Assembly: GCA_030593425.1 (NCBI GenBank)
Contig: JAUVHF010000057.1
Location: 1-8,994 of the forward strand
Reading direction: 5' to 3'
Length of the DNA stretch: 8,994 nt
Origin: Anaerolineales bacterium
GTDB lineage: Bacteria; Chloroflexota; Anaerolineae; UBA7937
The notes under the pieces were generated by a model that saw only the letters and a program-made list of their open reading frames with translations, searched no databases and was not told the origin of the DNA. This document shows, piece after piece, positions 4,808-8,994 of this stretch; positions within the stretch are counted from its first letter, which is position 1; every line of letters starts with the position of its first letter. The translations under genes were made by a program, and so were the position numbers.

Positions 4808-5257
4808 ATGAGAACACTCCTCTACGTGGCTTTTATGACCGCTCTTGTTTTGCTCTTCCTGGGGTGTGGGAGGGGCGCGGAGGTCGAAAGCGGGCCGCCT
4901 TCGACCCCGGGAGGGCTGGTCTTTCCCCCGGAGGTGCTCTCAGCCTCGGCTGAGGTGCAGGAGGCTTATCGGTTTGCAGCGGAGCATCCGGAGGTATTAG
5001 GTTACATGCCTTGTTATTGTCGGTGTGAGGATGTGGGTCACATAAGCACCTGGGATTGTTTCATTGATGAGATCACCCCCCAGGGGTTGGTGCGGATCGA
5101 CAAGATGGGGTTCACTTGAGGGATTTGCGTAGCGATAGCGCGTGACGCTAAGAGGCTGCATGAGGAGGGGCAATCGGTGAGGGAGATCCGGGAGTTCATC
5201 GAGGAGACCTACGGCCATATCGGGCCAGGGACCGATACGCCGATGCCGCCAGAGTGA
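4808..5257 (+). CDS. PCYCGC-family lipoprotein, probable selenoprotein (TGA at 5117-5119 read as Sec104)
   Basis: The conventional frame stops at TGA 5117-5119 after 103 residues, but the same frame continues for 45 codons with family-like sequence, so I annotate 149 residues with U104. A lipoprotein-type signal (hydrophobic 4-19, C20 after LFLG) predicts an envelope location. MPCYCRC (67-73) is the family's PCYCGC motif with Arg for the last Gly, followed by DCFIDE (83-88). After T103 comes U-G-I-C-V-A-I-A, then KRLHEEGQSVREIREFIEE. As I recall, PCYCGC proteins (PF13798) have C-G-[IV]-C-x-[DE]-I at this point, so the TGA stands for the first Cys of a CxxC pair. A SECIS-like hairpin follows. 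The family's function is unknown; a thiol or metal role is plausible. AAAGGAGG precedes the ATG by eight bases. Alternatives are a nonsense mutation or a sequencing error at one Cys codon. Confidence 0.78.
5120..5150 (+). promoter_or_regulatory. candidate bacterial SECIS hairpin
   Basis: Twenty-one bases after the TGA, the mRNA can form TAGCG/CGCTA (5136-5140, 5146-5150) around the loop CGTGA, which has G in the second loop position. An alternative fold pairs GCGTAGCG (5127-5134) with CGTGACGC (5141-5148), with one A-G mismatch and loop ATAGCG. Known bacterial SECIS elements sit at about this distance inside the coding sequence and favour a G early in the apical loop. The fold was found by eye only. 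Confidence 0.5.
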
Positions 5258-5259
5258 CG

Positions 5260-5340
5260 GTTGTTGGCGATGGCTGAGAAGTAGTGGTGACTGGTGAGGG
5301 GCTATTGGCCCTGGAGGAGATGCAACTAGAGGAGGCGTAG
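5260..5340 (+). pseudogene. decayed 3' fragment of a second fmt
   Basis: In one frame this reads VVGDG, a stop (TGA 5275-5277), then EVVVTGEGLLALEEMQLEEA and a TAG at 5338. The stretch VVTGEGLLALEEMQL matches VVTAEGLLALEEVQL near the end of the intact fmt at 4558-4602 in 13 of 15 residues. There is no start codon in context and the frame is broken, so it is a remnant. It starts just after the stop of the selenoprotein gene, so that gene lies between two fmt 3' ends. The final TAG lies at the edge of the repeat element that begins at 5337. Confidence 0.7.
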
Positions 5341-5468
5341 CGCCGCCCTAAAGGGCGGCGATTTCCCGTCGGGATGAACCCCCTAGCCTAACGATGCCAG
5401 GACAGGCCCTGGCCCAACGATGCCAGCCTGCCCCGGCAATGCTAGGCCGGGGGACAGGCCGACGCTAC
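5337..5468. repeat. GTAGCG-ended repeat element with internal hairpins and degenerate repeats
   Basis: GTAGCGCCG (5337-5345) and CGACGCTAC (5460-5468) form imperfect inverted ends like those of the 568-638 element. Inside are a strong hairpin (5341-5360) and three degenerate direct repeats around AACGATGCCAG at 5390-5400 and 5414-5424 and CAATGCTAGG near 5436-5445, partly followed by GACAGGCC. No coding potential is visible. Together with the fmt remnant it fills the gap 5258-5484 between the selenoprotein gene and lipB. Confidence 0.45.
5341..5363 (+). terminator. possible terminator after the selenoprotein gene
   Basis: CGCCGCCC (5341-5348) and GGGCGGCG (5353-5360) form a perfect 8-bp GC stem with loop TAAA, followed by ATTT. 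The stem is strong but the T-run is short, and the hairpin may instead be part of the surrounding repeat element. It lies about 85 bases after the stop at 5257. Confidence 0.45.
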
Positions 5469-5484
5469 GAATATGGGGAAGGAA

Positions 5485-6180
5485 ATGCTCCTTCTCAATC
5501 TTGGTCTTGAACCCTGTAATCGGGCCCTTGACCTTCAGCATCGGCTGGTCGCGGCACGGAGGGAGGGGCGGATTGAGGATGTGTTGCTCCTCTTGGAGCA
5601 TCCGCCGGTGATAACCTTGGGGCGGCGGGGGGATGAGAGCAACATCGTCGCCTCAAGGGAACTCTTGGCCCGTTTGGGCATAGAGGTGCACCGGGTAGAG
5701 CGAGGCGGCGATGTCACTTACCACGGGCCGGGCCAACTTATAGGCTACCCCATCTTGGACCTAAGGGGGCACCGGCAAGATGTGGGCTGGTATATGCACT
5801 CCCTGGAGGAGGTGCTGATTCGGGCTCTCTCGGATTTCGGCGTCGAAGCGGGCCGTCTAGAGGGGAGGATCGGCGTATGGATAGGGGATAAGAATATCGT
5901 CGCCCTGGGAGCCCGCATCGAGGAGTGGATAACCTACCACGGCTTCGCTCTCAATGTCTCCCCCGACCTCTCCCATTTCGATCTCGTAATCCCCTGTGGA
6001 CTCAAAGAGTTCGGGGTAACCTCCATGAAAGAGGTGCTAGGTCAGGCTCCAGAGATGAGCGAGGTGCGCAAGAGCGTCGTTCAACGGTTTAGTCAGGTCT
6101 TCGGCGTGGAGATTCGGCAGGCGGTGCTGGAGGAGTCCTTGGTGAGAAGGGGAGATCTCGGCTCTTGTCAAGGGGGGTAG
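5485..6180 (+). CDS. lipB: octanoyltransferase (lipoate-protein ligase B)
   Basis: LipB moves octanoate from acyl carrier protein to a lysine of lipoyl domains, the first step of lipoate synthesis; LipA then adds sulfur. From ATG 5485 the protein is 231 residues, normal for the family. The signature RGGDVTYHGPGQ is at 73-84. The catalytic pair is present: Lys136 in K-N-I-V-A-L-G and Cys171 in VIPCGL. Start choice: ATG 5485 (MLLLNLGLEP) has GGGGAAGG just upstream. The in-frame ATG at 5473 lies inside a repeated sequence (like 628-646) and lacks a ribosome-binding site; it would add MGKE. lipA is not in the window. No clear promoter was found. The stop overlaps the region of the tRNA promoter that follows. 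Identity is very secure. Confidence 0.95.
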   Translation: MLLLNLGLEPCNRALDLQHRLVAARREGRIEDVLLLLEHPPVITLGRRGDESNIVASRELLARLGIEVHRVERGGDVTYHGPGQLIGYPILDLRGHRQDVGWYMHSLEEVLIRALSDFGVEAGRLEGRIGVWIGDKNIVALGARIEEWITYHGFALNVSPDLSHFDLVIPCGLKEFGVTSMKEVLGQAPEMSEVRKSVVQRFSQVFGVEIRQAVLEESLVRRGDLGSCQGG

Positions 6181-6193
6181 TATTTGATATAAT
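6165..6193 (+). promoter_or_regulatory. strong promoter of tRNA-Pro, possibly also pdtaS-pdtaR-nadE
   Basis: TTGTCA (6165-6170) and TATAAT (6188-6193) are exactly 17 bases apart, with TGA before the -10. The -35 lies within the last lipB codons and the -10 starts eight bases after its stop. The tRNA begins 12 bases beyond the -10, giving a leader of a few bases, as is usual for tRNA promoters. Confidence 0.8.
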
Positions 6194-6204
6194 AAGGTTG
6201 AGTT

Positions 6205-6280
<76 letters not shown>

Positions 6281-6345
6281 TGGCTTGATGGTCGATGGCC
6301 CGCCGCGCTATCGGCCATCCTCTTATAGGTGGCTCGAGGTCGAGT

Positions 6346-7821
6346 ATGGACGCAGCGGTCTTAAGATCTTGCGGGCTAAAGAGAGAGGATATCGCTTTCC
6401 TGGAGAGAGTGGAGAGGGGGATGCCTATCGTGGCCGACATCAGCCGCGCCGACATCCTGCTCTACTGTAGGGGAGGGGAGGATGAGGCGGCGGTGGTGGC
6501 CCAGGCTAGACCTCATTCTGTGGCTCCCATCTATGAGCCGATATGCGGCCAGGCGGTGAGTCGGGGGGAAAGGCCTGTCCTCTTCGGGGCGCTGGAGAGT
6601 GGAAAGCCGGCTCGCGCCTCCCAGAGGATCATTGCCGATGGAGCACCCATCTTCCAAGAGATGTTGCCTCTCTTCGGCTCTCAAAGGAGTTTGCTGGGCG
6701 CGCTGACTGTAGAGAAGACGATGATCGAGCACGAGCGGCATAAGCGCCGCCTTCCCAGTTTCCGGTGGGCGACAAGAGAACTCCAGAAGATGCTTGCCAG
6801 TGGAACTCTAGCGGGAGCGGAAAAACTGAGTCCTTTCGGGGAGCATGACGGCATACTGGTCGTCAATTCGCAGCGGCAAATTCTCTATGCTAGTGGCATC
6901 GCCAACAACCTCTATCGGCGACTGGGCTATATGGAGAGCCTGGTAGGGAAAGAGTTGAAATATCTCGCCACCTCCGACGAGGCGTTGGTCGAAAAGGTGC
7001 TGAGAGAGGTGGAATGTTTAGAAGAGGAGGCCCAGGAGGGAGAGCGAATATGGATCAGGAAAGTGCTGCCGCTCCTCTCCCCAGATGGCTGGTGGCGATT
7101 TTGGGAGAGAGGCCCTCAGGTGGTGGGGGCGTTGGTAACCATCCACGATGCTACCGCCGCCCGGCGGAGGGAACGGGAGGCCAAGATAAGATCAGCCATG
7201 ATCCAGGAGATCCACCACCGGGTGAAGAACAACCTGCAAAGTATCGCCGCTCTCTTACGCCTCCAGGCCCGACGGGCCGGGTCTAGGGAGACGCGTAAGG
7301 CCTTGCGGGAGAGCATCAGCCGTATCTTAAGCGTGGCCGTAATCCATGAGTTTCTCTCCCGGCACGAGTCTCGGGTGATAAACCTCAAGGAGGTGAGCCG
7401 GCGAGTGGTGGATCAGTTGCAGGAGGGGGTGATGGACCCTTCGAAGGAGATACAACTGAGTGTCAGGGGCCCGAACATCTACCTCCCTGCCCAGCAGGCC
7501 ACCGCCTGTGCCCTAGTGATCAACGAACTCCTCCAGAACTCCCTGGAGCACGGCTATAGGCGGAGGAAGGAGGGGACGATTGCGGTGAAGTTGCGGGAGG
7601 AGGCCGATAGCGTGACCATCGAGATAGATGATGATGGTAGGGGGTTGCCTCCGGATTTCGACCTAGAAGCGGATAGGAGCCTAGGGCTGCAGATAGTGCA
7701 GACCTTAGTAGAAGATGACCTTGGAGGGCGGTTCGAGTTGAAGGATGGAGGCGGAGTGCGGGCCATCGTCACTTTCCCCAAGGTCAGTCTGGGAGGAGAG
7801 AGTTGGGAAGAACTAGAGTGA
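6346..7821 (+). CDS. pdtaS: PdtaS-like sensor histidine kinase (HisKA_2)
   Basis: This is a cytoplasmic sensor kinase, expected to phosphorylate the response regulator encoded next. From ATG 6346 (491 residues, no membrane segments) it has an N-terminal GAF_PdtaS-type domain at about 10-130 (MPIVADISRADILLYC, APIYEPICGQAVSRGERP), a PAS-like domain at about 165-275, then the HisKA_2 phosphoacceptor block EIHHRVKNNLQSIAALLRLQ with the candidate phospho-His at 290. The HATPase follows with N box NELLQNSLEHGY, DDDGRGLP and SLGLQIVQTL. The order matches PdtaS of actinobacteria and related kinases. I preferred ATG 6346 because GAGG lies seven bases before it and the family begins near MDAAVLRSCGL. 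An in-frame ATG at 6295 would start 16 bases after the tRNA with no ribosome-binding site. The signal sensed is unknown. Confidence 0.9.
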   Translation: MDAAVLRSCGLKREDIAFLERVERGMPIVADISRADILLYCRGGEDEAAVVAQARPHSVAPIYEPICGQAVSRGERPVLFGALESGKPARASQRIIADGAPIFQEMLPLFGSQRSLLGALTVEKTMIEHERHKRRLPSFRWATRELQKMLASGTLAGAEKLSPFGEHDGILVVNSQRQILYASGIANNLYRRLGYMESLVGKELKYLATSDEALVEKVLREVECLEEEAQEGERIWIRKVLPLLSPDGWWRFWERGPQVVGALVTIHDATAARRREREAKIRSAMIQEIHHRVKNNLQSIAALLRLQARRAGSRETRKALRESISRILSVAVIHEFLSRHESRVINLKEVSRRVVDQLQEGVMDPSKEIQLSVRGPNIYLPAQQATACALVINELLQNSLEHGYRRRKEGTIAVKLREEADSVTIEIDDDGRGLPPDFDLEADRSLGLQIVQTLVEDDLGGRFELKDGGGVRAIVTFPKVSLGGESWEELE

Positions 7822-8384
7822 TCATCGCCGATGACGAATCGATTATCCGCCTGGATCTTCGAGAGATGATGGAGAGCCTGGGCTATCTGGTGGTGGGGGA
7901 GGCGGGGGATGGGACGAGCACTGTGAACCTGGCTCGAGAACTGAAGCCAGATATCGTGATCATGGATATCAAGATGCCAGGTATGGATGGGATCGATGCA
8001 GCCAAGATCCTCACCGAGGAGAAGATCGCTCCCGTTCTCCTTCTCACGGCCTACAGCCAAAGGGAACTGGTGCAACGGGCCAAGGAGGCGGGGGTGGCGG
8101 GCTATCTGGTGAAGCCCTTCCGGGAGCAGGATTTGGAGCCAGCCATCGAGGTGGCCCTCTCCCGCTTCGAGGAGTTCAAGACCTTAGAACAGGAAGTTGA
8201 GGATCTAAAGGAGGCTCTGGAGACGAGGAAACTGGTGGACCGGGCCAAGGGGATTCTGATGGATACCCAGGGGCTTAGCGAGGCGGGGGCTTTCCGCAAG
8301 ATTCAGAAGATGAGTATGGACAAGAGAGTGCCCATGAAAGAGATAGCCAAAGCCATACTTATCGCCCATGAGGCGGGAGGATAG
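7803..8384 (+). CDS. pdtaR: ANTAR-domain response regulator (PdtaR-like)
   Basis: This 193-residue protein has an N-terminal receiver domain with the acidic pocket D10/D11, phosphoacceptor D55 in IVIMDIKMPGMDG, T82 and K104 (YLVKPF). A short coiled coil follows at about 120-142, then an ANTAR domain (about 141-188) with RAKGILMDTQGLSEAGAFRK. ANTAR proteins bind paired hexaloop RNA hairpins and prevent transcription termination, so phosphorylation by the upstream kinase should switch RNA binding. I chose the TTG at 7803 because GGGAGGAG precedes it and it keeps the first beta strand (RTRVIIADDE). A GTG at 7818 would cut into that strand. It overlaps the kinase gene by 19 bases, implying translational coupling. 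No RNA target is evident in this window. Confidence 0.92.
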   Translation: MGRTRVIIADDESIIRLDLREMMESLGYLVVGEAGDGTSTVNLARELKPDIVIMDIKMPGMDGIDAAKILTEEKIAPVLLLTAYSQRELVQRAKEAGVAGYLVKPFREQDLEPAIEVALSRFEEFKTLEQEVEDLKEALETRKLVDRAKGILMDTQGLSEAGAFRKIQKMSMDKRVPMKEIAKAILIAHEAGG

Positions 8385-8391
8385 GGGGTTG

Positions 8392-8994
8392 ATGGAACTA
8401 GCGGAGGAGATCAGCGGTTGGATCAAGGAGCAGATAGAGGGAGCCGGCGCTAGGGGGGCGGTAGTGGGGCTCAGCGGAGGGCTCGATTCCTCGGTGACGG
8501 CGGTGCTCTGCAAGAGGGTCACAGATGTCTTGGGGCTGATCATGCCCCTCCATAGTGACCCCGTCGATGAGGAGTGCGCTAGCCTCTTCGCCAGCGAGTT
8601 CGACATCCAGGTTCGGCGTGTGGATTTGAGCCCCGTATATGATGGGCTGGCAAGAGTCCTTCCTGACCCCACCGGGCTGCCAGCCGCCAACCTGAAGCCT
8701 CGGTTGCGGATGGCTACCCTATACTACTTCGCCAATAAAGAGAACCGGCTGGTGGTGGGGACGGGAAATAAGAGCGAGATAATGATGGGTTATTTCACCA
8801 AGTATGGGGATGGGGGGGTGGATATTCTGCCTTTGGGTGGTCTCCTCAAGCGGCAAGTGAGGGAGTTAGCCCGGGAACTGGGGATACCGCCCCAGATAAT
8901 CGCCAAGCCCCCCAGCGCTGGGCTATGGGCCGGGCAGACCGATGAGGGGGAGTTAGGGATAACCTATGACCAACTGGATCGAATATTGACCGCC
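8392..8994 (+). CDS. nadE: ammonia-dependent NAD+ synthetase, partial (first 201 residues)
   Basis: NadE makes NAD+ from nicotinate adenine dinucleotide, ATP and ammonia, the last step of NAD synthesis; the gene runs off the right edge. There is no glutaminase domain before the synthetase part, so it is the NH3-dependent form. The ATP-binding P-loop SGGLDSS is at 28-34, NLKPRLRMATLYYFAN near 100-115, GTGNKSE then MMGYFTKYGD near 122-140, and PSAGLWAGQTDEGELG near 174-190. The ATG at 8392 lies seven bases after the pdtaR stop; purine-rich GGGAGG and AGGGGG stretches upstream serve as ribosome-binding site. The short gap suggests transcription with pdtaS-pdtaR. Identity is very secure. Confidence 0.95.
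   Translation, partial: MELAEEISGWIKEQIEGAGARGAVVGLSGGLDSSVTAVLCKRVTDVLGLIMPLHSDPVDEECASLFASEFDIQVRRVDLSPVYDGLARVLPDPTGLPAANLKPRLRMATLYYFANKENRLVVGTGNKSEIMMGYFTKYGDGGVDILPLGGLLKRQVRELARELGIPPQIIAKPPSAGLWAGQTDEGELGITYDQLDRILTA

Noticed and set aside
5117..5119. Genome-wide reassignment of TGA to an amino acid (genetic codes 4 or 25).
   Set aside because: recJ, fmt and pdtaS end with TGA at lengths normal for their families, and no other gene here needs TGA readthrough.
5390..5457. Repeated AACGATGCCAG units, considered as a CRISPR array.
   Set aside because: Only two exact short units and one degenerate unit, no regular spacers, and no cas genes nearby.

Overview
This is a bacterial chromosomal window, GC-rich by eye, carrying mostly housekeeping genes separated by repeat-filled gaps. 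The taxon is not certain. A HisKA_2 kinase with an ANTAR response regulator, a DUF4870-type membrane protein beside a small charged helical protein, and TTG starts would fit Chloroflexota or a related lineage; this is a weak inference. TGA is a normal stop here (recJ, fmt and pdtaS all end with it).

Left part, minus strand. The 5' part of an ssnA-type amidohydrolase gene runs off the left edge. Next come about 410 bases of palindromic and direct repeats (469-879), then recJ, whose C-terminal region carries two in-frame copies of a short repeat also found just outside the gene. A terminator and the recJ promoter lie between recJ and a DUF4870-like membrane protein gene. A small charged helical protein gene lies upstream of that. 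These last two genes share the same ribosome-binding site and first codons. Back-to-back promoters near 3626-3686 separate this leftward block from the rightward one.

Right part, plus strand. fmt is followed by the most notable feature: a PCYCGC-type lipoprotein gene (4808-5257) with an in-frame TGA exactly where a family cysteine is expected (UGIC for CGIC). The family-like reading frame continues for 45 codons, and a SECIS-like hairpin lies just after the TGA, so this is a strong selenoprotein candidate. A decayed piece of an fmt 3' end and a repeat element follow it. Then come lipB, a tRNA-Pro(GGG) with a near-perfect promoter overlapping the lipB stop, the kinase/regulator pair pdtaS-pdtaR (overlapping), and the start of nadE, cut by the right edge.

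Functional links: fmt and tRNA-Pro serve translation, lipB and nadE serve cofactor synthesis, and pdtaSR is a signalling pair that probably acts on RNA antitermination. ssnA belongs to a family often found with selenium-dependent molybdenum hydroxylases, which fits an organism that uses selenium.
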